Shown here in pieces: positions 1-10,371 of a DNA stretch of 64,000 nucleotides. Numbering within the stretch: position 1 is the first letter of the stretch; each line of letters begins with the position of its first letter. The stretch lies in NCBI RefSeq assembly GCF_033115175.1, contig NC_084850.1:18631218-18695217 (forward strand), written 5' to 3'. The notes under the pieces were generated by a model. It was not told the DNA's origin, did not search any database, and saw nothing but the letters and a program-made list of their open reading frames with translations. Made by a program: the position numbers and the translations under genes. This DNA is from Lepus europaeus. Taxonomy: Eukaryota; Chordata; Mammalia; Lagomorpha; Leporidae.

Positions 1-786
1 TGGACCTGCGTGGAGAGCGTGAGAGCCCAAGTTCGGGACACCAGCAGCAGACTCAACACACCAGCGCTGGAACGCGAGGTGAGCCGAACCTCAATAGCCC
101 GAGACACCAGCGGGAAAGCAGAAAGAGGAGACTAGAGGGAACGAGGCTTGAAACTTCATGGGGAAAATTTCACCAGGCTAACTAGAAGAGAGAGAGGGGA
201 AAAAAAAGTGACCGATACGGACACGAGGTTCTCACTCTCCGCTCACCCCTCAAATGCGAGCAAGACAAAGAGCAGGCACCATTTTGGACATACATCATAA
301 GCAGGGCAAACTCAGGTCTGCACCGGCCCTGAGCCTAGCAGAAAAACCTGACTCTGGGGTGAGGGGTGAAATAACAGGAGATTAGGATCTAACTTGGCAA
401 CCCAGTGGGAGACTGCAGGAGAATTGGAGCCCACACCGAGGGCAGCACAGATTCCTTGTGTGGTCCTTGGGAAAGAGCTTCTGATCTCTGGCTCCTGTGG
501 GTATATCATTCGCCTGCCAACTACCTCCAATTAGGTATAGCAGTGCGGAATTACTTCCCTTTTGAATCAAAAAAAAAAAGAAAGAAAGAAAGAGAGATTT
601 ACCACGCCTAACCTAGGAGTGTCATCTTTGACACACCCTCAACCCTAAGGAACAAAACAGAGCTCTCAGTCCACACTCATCTCAAGCCTCTATTTAAAGC
701 TCCACCGAAAGCAGACAGTCCACTTAATATAGAGCCATAGTGTAAGAAGAAAAAACACCACAGTGAAGAAACCAAATATCTCCAAC

Positions 787-1823
787 ATGCCAAACAACAA
801 ACGCAAAAAAGGAGGTAACAAGAACAAGGAAGACACTATAATGCCCCCAAATGAAAAAGACACCCCAACTCAAGATTATGAAGATGATGAGATAGAAGAA
901 ATGCAAGAAGCAGATCTCAAAAAATTGATAAGAACATTAAGAAGTTCTCAAAAACAAATTCTTGAACTACAGAAATCCTTAATGGACAAGATAGAACATC
1001 TCTCTCATGAAAAGGAAATATTAAGGAGGAATCAAAATGAAATGAAACAACTAGTAGAACAAGAAACTGTGATAGGTACAAGAAACCACAATGAAATGAA
1101 GAACTCAATAGATCAAATGACAAACACATTAGAGAGCCTTAAAAACAGAATGGGTGAAGCAGAAGAGAGAATATCGGACTCAGAAGACAGAGAACAGGAA
1201 AGTATACAGTCAAACCAAAGAAAAGAAGAGGAAACTAGAAATCTAAAAAATATTGTCGGGAATCTACAGGATACTATTAAAAAGCCCAACATTCAGGTTC
1301 TAGGCGTTCCTGAAGGCATGGAGAGGGAGAAAGGATTAGAAGGCCTTTTAGTGAGATACTTGCAGAGAACTTCCCAGTTCTGGAGAAGGACAGAGACATC
1401 CTAGTACAGGAAGCTCATAAAACGCCTAATAAACATGACCAAAAGAGATCCTCACCACGACATGTTGTAATCAAATTCACCACAGTGAAACATAATGAAA
1501 AGATTCTAAAAGGTGCAAGAGAGAAATGTCAGATTACTCTCAGAGGATCTCCAATTAGACTCACAGCAGACTTCTCATCAGAAACCCGACAAGCTAGAAG
1601 GGAATGGCGAGACATAGCCCAGGTACTAAGAGAGAAAAACTGCCAGCCCAGAATATTATATCATGCAAAGCTCTCATTTATGAATGAAGGTGAAATAAAG
1701 ACTTTTCATAGGAAACAGAAATTGAAAGAATTTGTTGCCACTCATTCTGCCCTGCAAAAGATGCTTAAAGATGTGTTACATACAGAAACACAGAAACATG
1801 GTCATCAGTATGAAAGAAGGTAA
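787..1823 (+). pseudogene. L1 ORF1 (RNA-binding chaperone), one frameshift
   Basis: L1 ORF1 protein coats L1 RNA as a trimer. The start at 787 (MPNNKRKK) matches the starts of the other copies at 7634 and 37006. Visible in order are a charged N-terminus, a long heptad-rich coiled coil (roughly residues 45-150, with LQKSLMDKIEHL and MKNSIDQMTNTLESLKNRM), the start of the RRM domain (KKPNIQVLGVPEGMEREKG) and, in another frame, the C-terminal domain (KILKGAREKCQITLRGSPIRL, then ARREW). A one-base loss near 1345 shifts the frame and gives a stop at 1402-1404. The remainder stays open from about 1405 to the stop at 1821-1823. Length with the shift ignored is about 345 codons, normal for this family. 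No ORF2 follows. Confidence 0.9.
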
Positions 1824-1857
1824 AGGAAGGAAACCTCACAGCAAAAGATCACAGGAA

Positions 1858-3115
1858 GCTCAATTTCTCTTTGACATAGAATTAAACTCTGATGCTCTGT
1901 TAAAGCAATGTGTTAAAGTAATCTATTATGTTCTCTTGATGTCTGTTAAAATCTAATTGTTCAAAACCAGCTGAATCTTTTTTAAGAGCTATGGGTTATT
2001 TAAATATGTGTTCATTTTCAAAGATTTGAATAATCACCTTGTAACAATGATCAAATTTGGTCTATGTTATGCCATGATTTTAAGGAATCTTATTTCAACC
2101 AGATATTTTGGATTTTGAGCCTTCTTGGCATTCTTGACAGGCATTCAAAAAATCAAAGTTTCAAACAATCTGGATTCTAAAATTTCCAGTAAATCTTGGA
2201 CTTTGGTTTTTCCAGTTTGGGCCCGACTGAAAAAATCGAAGGACCTATGTCTCTCATCTTATAGAGACAAAAACTAATCAGGCTATTTGTATTATATTAG
2301 AAGTACTGTCAAGATGTGATGTGGTACCAAACTTTAAGTTTTTATAATGGAAAATGCTATTAATACAAATGTTTGAGAATTAAAAAGTCTAATGATCTTG
2401 TGTTACTAGACATGATAGTTATCTTAATGAGAAAGCCCCAGAGGCCTAAAGCGTTAAATACTTGTAAAATCCTACATGTGCTTTCAAAACTACTGTGAAG
2501 TAAGCAAGTGCCACTTGTTGGTTGATGAGTTTATAATTTTAAACATGACGACTTAAAGTCTTTTGTCATCCACAGTTATATATGATTTGCTGCTCATAAA
2601 ACTAAAGCGTTGTTGGTTCTGTGTTTAGCTGTCCTCTTATAGGTTCCTATGGACTTTTTCCAGCCACTTCTATTGTATTCAGTACTTTGGGATGGCTCTG
2701 TAAACAGATGAAGCCAATAATGTATTAACAGTACCAACTGAGAGAAAGTATGTTTAACTGAGGTTACTAAAAACAAAAAGCAATTCAAATCAATTGGCAA
2801 TCTACAAAAAGAGTTAAAGATTTTAAAAGCTATTATTAAAATTGCTATATTGGTCTATTACGTTATGTTATATGTGTGTACATATTGTATGTCCACATGG
2901 GAAAATTTTATTAAGAGTTTTATTTTAATTGGCTTATAGATAAGACTGTCCATAAATTTAAGCTGCTAAAATTAATCAAAGTTACATTTTAATTCATGTG
3001 ACCTGAATCTCTGTATCATATGTTTTATACTTGTTGGTAGAAACTAAAAACATTTTATATGGTTGTGCTTAAGTTTGCTGGTTAAACAAACTACACCATG
3101 TTAGATATTTAAATG
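1858..3115 (+). other. Unrecognised segment replacing ORF2 in L1 A
   Basis: About 1.26 kb of AT-rich sequence sits between the ORF1 end and the L1 3' terminus. Its left edge is where the copy at 8690 goes on to the ORF2 start but this copy does not. Its right edge is where ATGCAAACTGTTGAAATC resumes the L1 3' pattern. No long open frame, no L1 ORF2 homology and no SINE is visible, and there is no A tail or duplicated flank at either edge. It could be captured flanking DNA, a retroviral or other repeat, or the 3' half of an ORF1-only L1 lineage. I do not recognise it. Confidence 0.6.
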
Positions 3116-3340
3116 CTCTATGGATGCAAACTGTTGAAATCTTTACTTAATGTATACTAAACTGATCTTCTGTATATAAAGAGAATTGAAAATGAATCTT
3201 GATGTGAATGGAAGGCAGAGTGAGCAGGAAAGGGGAGGGTTGCGGGTGGGAGGGAAGTTATGGGGGGGAAAGCCATTGTAATCCATAAGCTGTACTTTGG
3301 AAATTTATATTCATTAAATAAAAGTTTAATTAATGAAAAA

Positions 3341-3863
3341 AAGAGGTGTTACCAAATACATGATTCTTAAAATTCATAGAAGGCATTGGACCTTCTGGTA
3401 AATGTTTTCTTAATTTGTTATCTAATGGTTGAAACGGTTTGCTAAGTATTCATGTGATATTGCTATTGTCAGCAAGCGATCTAGGACTTGCTCCCTCATG
3501 TCTCTATTCTAAGCCCAACTTGTTCTTTCATTTCTCTATTCTCCTCAAGGTAGGAAACTAATTCTATTATGAAGGAATCTGTAGGACACACAATTTAATC
3601 TTTAGACCTTATAAAAGAGATGGCTAACATTTTTCTGTAATAGCATAGCCAAAATAAGAACTTAAATAATAATCTCATAGCTAGATTTACTTTGCCATCA
3701 TTGAAGTAAAAGGTAAGTAGAAAAAACCTCCCTTTCAACCAAAGGGAAAGAAAGTTTTAAAGTGAGAATATAATTTTCTCATGGGCATTGTCTACCTTAG
3801 AAAAACTGCTACAGAACATGCCTGTGACTATAGACGTGTAGTTCAGGCCACCGAAGATTAGAG
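3341..3863. other. Unassigned DNA between L1 A and the gag-like remnant
   Basis: About 520 bases of AT-rich sequence with no open frame of note, no SINE and no L1 match that I can see. It leads into the gag-like stretch without a visible boundary, so it may belong to the same degraded element. Confidence 0.4.
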
Positions 3864-4242
3864 ATGGGTCTTGGGCACTCCCTTGACTTGCATCCTCTGG
3901 TCTGCTTTAACACAAACCAGGAGGAAAAGAAAGCTAGGCATCAGAAGCAATGGGTGGCAGGCCTATTAATGGCTGATCTGTACAGTGATCTGCCCTCAAG
4001 GAGACCCAACAGGCCAGTCCACTGCAGTGGCTTGCAATGTGGTAAGCCTGGGCTTCAGCAGAAGTCAACTTGTGAAGAGCCCTGGCAGCTCTGCCAAGAG
4101 TTGGATCACTGGAAATGGACCTGCCCTGGAGTCGAAGGATGCCCAGGTCAGAGCCACAGATCTTATTGGCTCTAAGCTAAAAAGCCCTTCACTCAGTCCA
4201 ACTTCCAAAGTGACCACTGCAGCTGAGGGGTTGGTCAAGTAG
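3864..4242 (+). pseudogene. Degraded retroviral gag nucleocapsid remnant (two zinc knuckles)
   Basis: The frame at 3864-4175 contains two adjacent stretches that look like decayed CCHC zinc knuckles of a gag nucleocapsid domain. The first has C-x4-CGKPG with the following His replaced. The second keeps C-x4-H-x4-C and the flanking aromatic HWKW, but its first Cys position is Trp. Two knuckles in tandem are known in several endogenous retrovirus groups. An overlapping frame stays open to 4242, so a frameshift is likely. No LTR, protease or polymerase motif could be placed nearby. This is a remnant, not a functional gene. The assignment rests on the short knuckle pattern only. Confidence 0.45.
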
Positions 4243-4765
4243 GGTCAGCAGCACTGCAGGCAGAACTGTAAATTTCTTGTTAAAGATGCCCCCTGCCTTT
4301 ACTTGGCCAGCTGTCCTCCCAGGCCAGCCAAGTAATGAAAGTCAACAGAGTGCCTTCCCCTAGGAGGTTCACACCTCCCTTAGGATGAACCCCATGTGAA
4401 GAGATAGATAGGTCTGGGCCTCTTCACTTACAAGGCCTAAAGCCCACCAGATTATTATCAAGCCCCTTCTGTCAAGTTCTATTTGCCTCTCAATCAGAAA
4501 ACTTAATTGTAGCTTAGACAGCACCTTTCTTAGCTCCTCTAATAATGACTCTGCCCTTTGTTCTAGACCCTGTATAGCGCACTTGGGCCTCATTCCTTTG
4601 TAATCATAACCTCTACTCTACCTCCAATGGCTCTACTCCCAACCTGTGTGTACTGATGGTCCTCTTCCCCACTTAATGCTGTATAATTGTTCAGACCTTG
4701 TTAATGCCACTCTTAGGACCATTGGTTAGTATCCTCACCCTGTCTTTTATGACTTTGTCTAAATA
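4243..4765. other. Unassigned DNA upstream of an L1 3'UTR
   Basis: About 520 bases without a convincing gene. It runs without an obvious seam into an L1 3'UTR at about 4766. It may be decayed polymerase-region sequence of the gag-like element or a divergent upstream part of that 3'UTR. Neither could be shown. Confidence 0.35.
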
Positions 4766-5207
4766 TGATCAGAGTCGGCAAACTTGGAAGGCTTCCATAG
4801 CCTTGGCAACTCATGATGACAGCCTAGGGTGGTTACTGGTGCCATAAACTAGAGTGTCAATTTGTTGGTTCAACAACAGGAGTCACTGTGCACTTGCTCC
4901 TCATGTGAGATCTCTGTCCTTAATGTGCTGTACATTGTGATTTAATGCTATAACTAGTACTCAAACAGTATGTTTCACTTTGTGTTTCTATGTGGGTGCA
5001 AACTGTTGAAATCTTTACTTAATGTATACTAAATCGATCTTCTGTATATAAAGAGAATTGAAAATGCATCTTGATGTGAATGGAAGGGGAGAGGGAGTGG
5101 GAGAGGGGAGGGTTGCGGGTGGGAGGGAAGTTATGGGAGGGGGAAGCCATTGTAATTCATGAGTAGTACATTGGAAATTTATATTCATTAAATAAAAGTG
5201 TAAAAAA
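4766..5207 (+). mobile_element. L1 3'UTR and 3' end, older single-copy form
   Basis: Homologous to the 3'UTRs of the younger copies (for example 42690-43367), from the GGCTTCCATAGCC / CAACTCATGA motif to the G-rich run and AATAAA. It differs by having only one copy of the block around CTTCTGTATATAAAGAGAATTG, where the younger family has two. A short A tail ends at about 5207 and is followed directly by old L1 ORF2 sequence. Confidence 0.8.
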
Positions 5208-5425
5208 AGTTATAAACATTTCCACTAAGATCCAGAACCATACTAGGATACGCACTTTCACAACTGCTATTCCATGTAATTCTGGAAGATTTAGACAGAC
5301 CATTTTGTAAGAAAAAGAAAGCAAATGGGTACAAATTGGAAAGGAGGAAGTCAAATTATCTCTGTTTGCAAATGACATGATTCTACATAAAGGGGAACCA
5401 AAAGACTCCACTAAGAGACTCTTGA

Positions 5426-5741
5426 GGGGCTGGTGGTGTAGCACAGCAGGTTAAAGCCCTGGCCTGCAGAAGCCAGCATCCCATATGGGCGCCAGTTCAG
5501 GTCCAAGCTGCTCCACTTCTGATCCAGTTATCTGCTATGACCTGGGAAAGCAGAAGACGGCCCAAGTCCTTGGGCCCCTGCACCCATGTGGGAGACCCAG
5601 AGGTGTCTCCTGGCTTTGGATCAGCTTAGCTCTGGCCATGGCAGCCATTTGGGCAGTGAACCAATGTAGAGAAGACCTCTCCATGTTTTGGCTCTGCCTG
5701 TATCTGTTACTCTTTCAAATAAATAAAATAAATCTTTAAAA
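5426..5741 (+). mobile_element. CSINE (lagomorph tRNA-derived SINE)
   Basis: Starts GGGGCTGGTGGTGTAGCACAG (A-box region), continues with the CCAGCATCCCATATGGG core and ends in TCAAATAAATAAAATAAATC plus A tail. It sits in old L1 ORF2. No clear target duplication is left. Confidence 0.92.
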
Positions 5742-7193
5742 ACTCATAAAACAGCTTGGTAAAGTGGCTGGATAAAAAAAATCAACACACAAAAATCAGT
5801 AGCCTTTGTATTCACAGACAATGCCATGGCTGAGAAAGAACTTTAAAGATCAGTACCATTCTCAATAGTCACAACAAAACCTAAATATCCTGGAATAAAT
5901 TTAACTGAGAACAAAGATCTCTACAATGAAAATTACAAAACATTAAAGAAATAAAACAATACACAAGAAATGGGAAAAATATTCCATATCATGAATTGGA
6001 AGAATTAGTATTATCAAAATGTTCATACTAATCAAAGCAATCTACAAATTCAATACCATCTCAATCAAAATATCACTGATAATTTCCTCAGATCTAGGAA
6101 AAATATGCTAAAATTTATATGGAAACCACAAGAGACCCTGAATACCTAAAAGCCAGAGACATCACAATACTAGATTTCAAGACATACCACAGGGCAGTTA
6201 TAATCAAAACAGCCTGGTACTGACAAAAAATAGACATGTAGACCAATGGAACAGAATAGAAACTGCAGAAATCAATCCACACATATACACTCAACTAATC
6301 TTTGACAAATGAGCTAACACCAACTGATGGAGAAAGGTCAGTTTCTTCAATAAATGGTGCTGGGAAAATTGATCTTCACATGCACAAGTATGAAACAAGA
6401 CCCTTACCTTATATCTTACACAAAATTTAAAAAAATGGATTAATAAAAAAATCTCAGTGGATCAATGCTCTCAATCTATGGCCTGATACCATCAAATTAC
6501 TTGAGAAAATCATCTGGGAAACTTGGCAAGAGATTGGCATACAGCCCAGAAGAATAGGCAATCAATACCGAAACAGACTAATGGGATCACATCAAGAAAG
6601 AAGCTTCTGTACTGCAAAGGAATCAAAAAGTGTAGAGGTAAGGAAGAGAATGGGATAAATAGTTGCAAGTTATAAATTGATAAAGGATCAATATCTAAAA
6701 TCTACAAAGAGTTTAAGATACTCAACAACAACAAACAATCCAGTCAAGAAATGTGCAAAGGACATTAACAGACATTTTTCTAAGCCTTAAATTCAATTAG
6801 CTAACAGATACATGAAAAAATGCTCAGGATCACTAGAAATCAGGGAAATGCAAATAAACACAAATGAATTTTCACCTCATACCAGTTATAATGGTTATAA
6901 CTGCAAAATCAAAAAAGAATAAATGCTGGTGAGGATGGGGGGAAAGGGTACCCTAGTCCACCACTGGCGGGAGTGTAAACTAGTACAATGATTATAGAAG
7001 ACAGTATGGAGATTCCTTAGAAATCTGAAAATAGATTTACCATATGACCCAGCCAACCACCCCTGGGAATTTACCCAAATGAAAAGAAATCATCATATGA
7101 AAGAGTTATGTATAAACTCATTTTTATTGCAGCTCAAGTCACAATAGCTAAGACATGGAATCAACCCATATGTCCATCAACTGATGGCTGGAT

Positions 7194-7210
7194 AAAGAAA
7201 ATGTGGTATA
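7194..7210 (+). repeat. Target-site duplication of L1 B, 5' copy
   Basis: AAAGAAAATGTGGTATA, identical over 17 bases to 17610-17626. It lies in ORF2 of the old host L1, and joining the two sides at this sequence restores the host ORF2 order. Confidence 0.93.
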
Positions 7211-7633
7211 GGCCGAGCCACACAGAGCTGCCCTGAGCCGCACCTAACAGCGCCCAGCTGCACCGTGCCGACCCGACCCGACCCGCACTGAGCCGAGCCA
7301 CGGACACGGGGGCCACTAGAGTTGGGAAAACAGCGAACCCAGCTACAGAAGCCCACCCACAGAATTTGAGCCCCGGCGCTGGAAGCACAGGTAACCCGAG
7401 ACATTGGCCGCGAAGGTTAGACGGTGGTCCGAGCTCACGCGGGGGGGGAGGGGGAACTACACCAGGCTGACTGAAAGAGAAAAAAAAGGGAGGAACCAGC
7501 TGGGACACTAGCCTCTCAGCACTCTCCTTACAAACCCCAGAAAGACAAAGAGCAGGGACCACTTTACATAAGAAAAACTCTTTAGCCTAGGCAACACTGA
7601 AGAACCAAACAGCTCTTTGGCCACAACTCCAAG
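7211..7633 (+). promoter_or_regulatory. L1 B partial 5'UTR, CpG-rich
   Basis: GC- and CpG-rich sequence including a short CGACC repeat at about 7267-7286, followed by an A-rich stretch leading to ORF1. In L1 the 5'UTR holds the internal polymerase II promoter. The first part, including the YY1-like site seen in element C, is absent here. Confidence 0.6.
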
Positions 7634-8666
7634 ATGCCAAACAAACATAGAAACCAAAGCAACAAGTGCAAGGAAGTCACTCTCATGCCCCCAAATGAAA
7701 AAGGCACCCCAATCCAAGATTATGAAGATGATGATATAGAAGAAATGCAAGAAGCGGATCTCAAAAAATTGGTAAGATCATTAAGAAGCTCTCAAAAACA
7801 AATTCTTGAACTACAGAAATCCTTAATGGACAAGATAGAAAACCTCACTGGCGAAAATGAAATATTAAGGAGGAATCAAAATGAAATGAAACAATTAGTA
7901 GAACAAGAAACAGAGATAGTGACGAGAAACCATAATGAAATGAAGAATTCAATAGATCAAATGACAAACACCTTAGAAAGCCTTAAAAACAGAATGGGTG
8001 AAGCAGAAGAGAGAATATTGGAATTAGAAGACAGAGAACAGGAAAAGAAACAGGCAAACCAAAGAAAAGAAGAGGAAATTAGAAATCTAAAAAATATTGT
8101 CGGGAATCTACAGGATACTATTAAAAAGCCCAACATTCAGGTTCTAGGCGTTCCTGAAGGCATGGAAAGGGAGAAAGGATTAGAAGGCCATTTTAGTGAG
8201 ATACTAGCAGAAAATTCCCAGGTTTGGAGAAGGACAGAGACATCCTAGTACAGGAAGCTCATAAAACGCCTAATAAACATGAACAAAAGAGATCCTCAAC
8301 ACGACATGTTGTAATCAAATTCACCACAGTGAAACATAAGGAAAAGATTCTAAAAGGTGCAAGAGAGAAATGTCAGATTACTCTCAGAGGATCTCCAATT
8401 AGACTCACAGCTGACTTCTCTTCAGACACCCTACAAGCTAGGAGAGAATGGCGAGACATAGCCCAGGTACTAAGAGAGAAAACTGCCAACCCAGAATATT
8501 ATATCCTGCAAAGCTCTCATTTGTGAATGAAGGTGAAATAAAGACCTTTCACAGCAAACAGAAATTGAAAGAATTTGTCGCCACTCGTCCAGCCCTGCAA
8601 AAGATGCTTAAAGATGTGTTACATACAGAAACACAGAAACACGGTCACCAATATGAAAGAAGGTAA
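7634..8666 (+). pseudogene. L1 ORF1 of element B, two frameshifts
   Basis: Starts MPNKHRNQ at 7634. The coiled coil (with LMDKIENLTGENEILRR and MKNSIDQMTNTLESLKNR), the RRM start (KKPNIQVLGVPEGME) and the C-terminal domain (CQITLRGSPIRLTADFSS) are all present in the right order. A lost T in a TTT run near 8217 and a lost A in an A run near 8480 each shift the frame; the stop is at 8664-8666. Otherwise about 343 codons. The two run-length errors are typical of neutral decay. Confidence 0.92.
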
Positions 8667-9835
8667 AGGAAGGAAACCTCACACCAAAAGATCACAGGAA
8701 TCTCAAACCATAGATTAGAAAGTATCTTTGGCAAATGGCAGGGCAAAGTTACTCCTTCTCAATAGTCACATTGAATGTTAATGGCTTGAACAATCCAGTT
8801 AAAAGACACCGATTGGCTGATTGGGTTAAGGAACAAAACCCATCTTTTTGCTGCTTACAAGAAACACATCTATCCAACAATGATCCATACAGGCTGAAAG
8901 TGAAAGGCTGGAAAAAGATATACCATGCCAACAGAAATGAAAAAAGAGTGGGCGTAGCCATCTTAATATCGGACAACATAAACTTTACCACAAAAACTGT
9001 TAGGAGAGACAAAGAGGGGCACTATATAATGATTAAGGGATCCATTCAACAGGAAGATATAACGATTATCAATGTATATGCACCTAATTACAGGGCACCA
9101 GCTTATTTAAAAGACTTGTTAAGGGACTTAAAGGGAGACTTAGACCCCAATACAATAGTACTGGGGGAATTCAATACTCCACTCTCAGAGATAGACAGAT
9201 CATCAGGACAGAAGATCAACAAGGAGACAGTAGATTTAAATGACACTATAGCCCAAATGGATCTAACAGATATCTACAGAACATTTCATCCTACATCTAA
9301 GGACTTTACATTCTTCTCAGCAGTACATGGAACCTTCTCTAGGATTGACCACATACTAGGCCATAAAGCAAGTCTCAGCAAATTAAAAAGAATTAGAATC
9401 ATACCATGCAGCTTCTCAGACCACAAAGGAATGAAATTGGAAATTAGCAACTCGGGAATCCCTAGAGCACATGGAAACACATGGAGATTGAACAACATGC
9501 TCCTGAATGAACAATGGGTCATAGAAGAAATTAAAAGAGAAATCAAAAATTTTCTGGAAGTAAATGAGGATAACAGCACAACATACCAAAACCTATGGGA
9601 TACAACAAAAGCAGTGTTAAGAGGAAAGTTTATATCAATAGGTGCCTACATCAAGAAATTGGAAAGGCACCAAATAGATGAGCTTTCAAGTCATCTCAAG
9701 GATCTAGAAAATCTGCAGCAAACCAAACCCAAACCCAGTAGGAGAAGAGAAATAATTAAAATCAAAGAAGAAATCAACAGGATTGAATCCAAAAAAATAT
9801 TACAAAAAATCAGCCAAACGAGGAGCTGGTTTTTG

Positions 9836-9853
9836 GAAAAAATAAACAAAATT
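9836..9853 (+). repeat. Target-site duplication of nested L1 N1, 5' copy
   Basis: GAAAAAATAAACAAAATT, matching 10354-10371 with one mismatch (A to C). In uninterrupted copies (for example about 39213) this ORF2 stretch occurs once. Confidence 0.88.
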
Positions 9854-10353
9854 CCGATAGGGTCATAGTCAAAGTGGAGGTTCTCTGATGAGGTCTTTAC
9901 TAATTATATACCGAATTGATCTTCTGTACATAAAGAGAATTGGAAATGAAAAAAAAAAACAACCTGGTGTTAAAATGGAAATGGCATAGAAAATTAATTA
10001 ATTTGAAAAAAAATTATGTAGGATCTCTGTCTTTAATGTGCTGTACATTGCTATTTAATGCTATAATTAGTAATCCAATGGTAGTTTATTCACTTTACGT
10101 TGCTCTGGGGACAAAATGTTGAAATCTTTACCTAATATATACTAAACTGATCTTCTGTATATAAAGAGAATTGAAAATGAATCTTTACATGAATGGAAGG
10201 GGAGAGGGAGCGGGAAAGGGGAGGGTGACGGGCGGGAGGGAAGTTATGGGAGGGGGGAAGCCATTGTAACCCACAAGCTATACTTTGGAAATTTGTATTC
10301 ATTAAATAAAAGCTTAATTAAAAAAAACAAATAATAATCCCTAAAAAAAAAAA
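9854..10353 (+). mobile_element. Nested L1 N1: 5'-truncated, twin-primed 3'UTR fragment inside ORF2
   Basis: About 500 bases of L1 3'UTR inserted in ORF2. The first about 32 bases (9854-9885) are the reverse complement of the 3'UTR stretch at about 13638-13670. From 9886 the 3'UTR runs forward (TGATGAGGTCTTTAC to AATAAA and poly(A)). Inverted 5' piece, forward 3' piece, internal loss at the switch, A tail and target duplications together are the signature of twin priming. Confidence 0.9.
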
Positions 10354-10371
10354 GAAAAAATCAACAAAATT
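10354..10371 (+). repeat. Target-site duplication of nested L1 N1, 3' copy
   Basis: GAAAAAATCAACAAAATT; one mismatch from 9836-9853. ORF2 continues directly after it. Confidence 0.88.

Larger units (their letters stand above)
1..3340 (+). mobile_element. L1 element A: 5'UTR, ORF1, foreign segment, L1 3' end
   Basis: The element enters the window already inside its 5'UTR (1-786), which matches in reverse the 5'UTR at 63601-64000. ORF1 follows at 787-1823. After a short inter-ORF stretch the sequence leaves the L1 pattern at about 1858 and returns to it at about 3116, giving the usual L1 3' terminus (G-rich run, AATAAA, short A tail ending near 3340). ORF2 and most of the 3'UTR are missing. 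The 5' end and 5' target duplication lie outside the window. Confidence 0.85.
5208..7210 (+). mobile_element. Old L1 ORF2, left part (host of the nested insertion)
   Basis: Divergent L1 ORF2 from the reverse transcriptase domain onward. The catalytic box at about 5360 reads as FAND, a decayed FADD. It is interrupted by a SINE at 5426-5741 and split at 7210 by the younger L1; the last bases before the split (7194-7210) reappear at 17610-17626, where ORF2 continues to its stop. Many frameshifts. Sequence divergence from the younger copies is high, so this insertion is much older. Confidence 0.85.
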
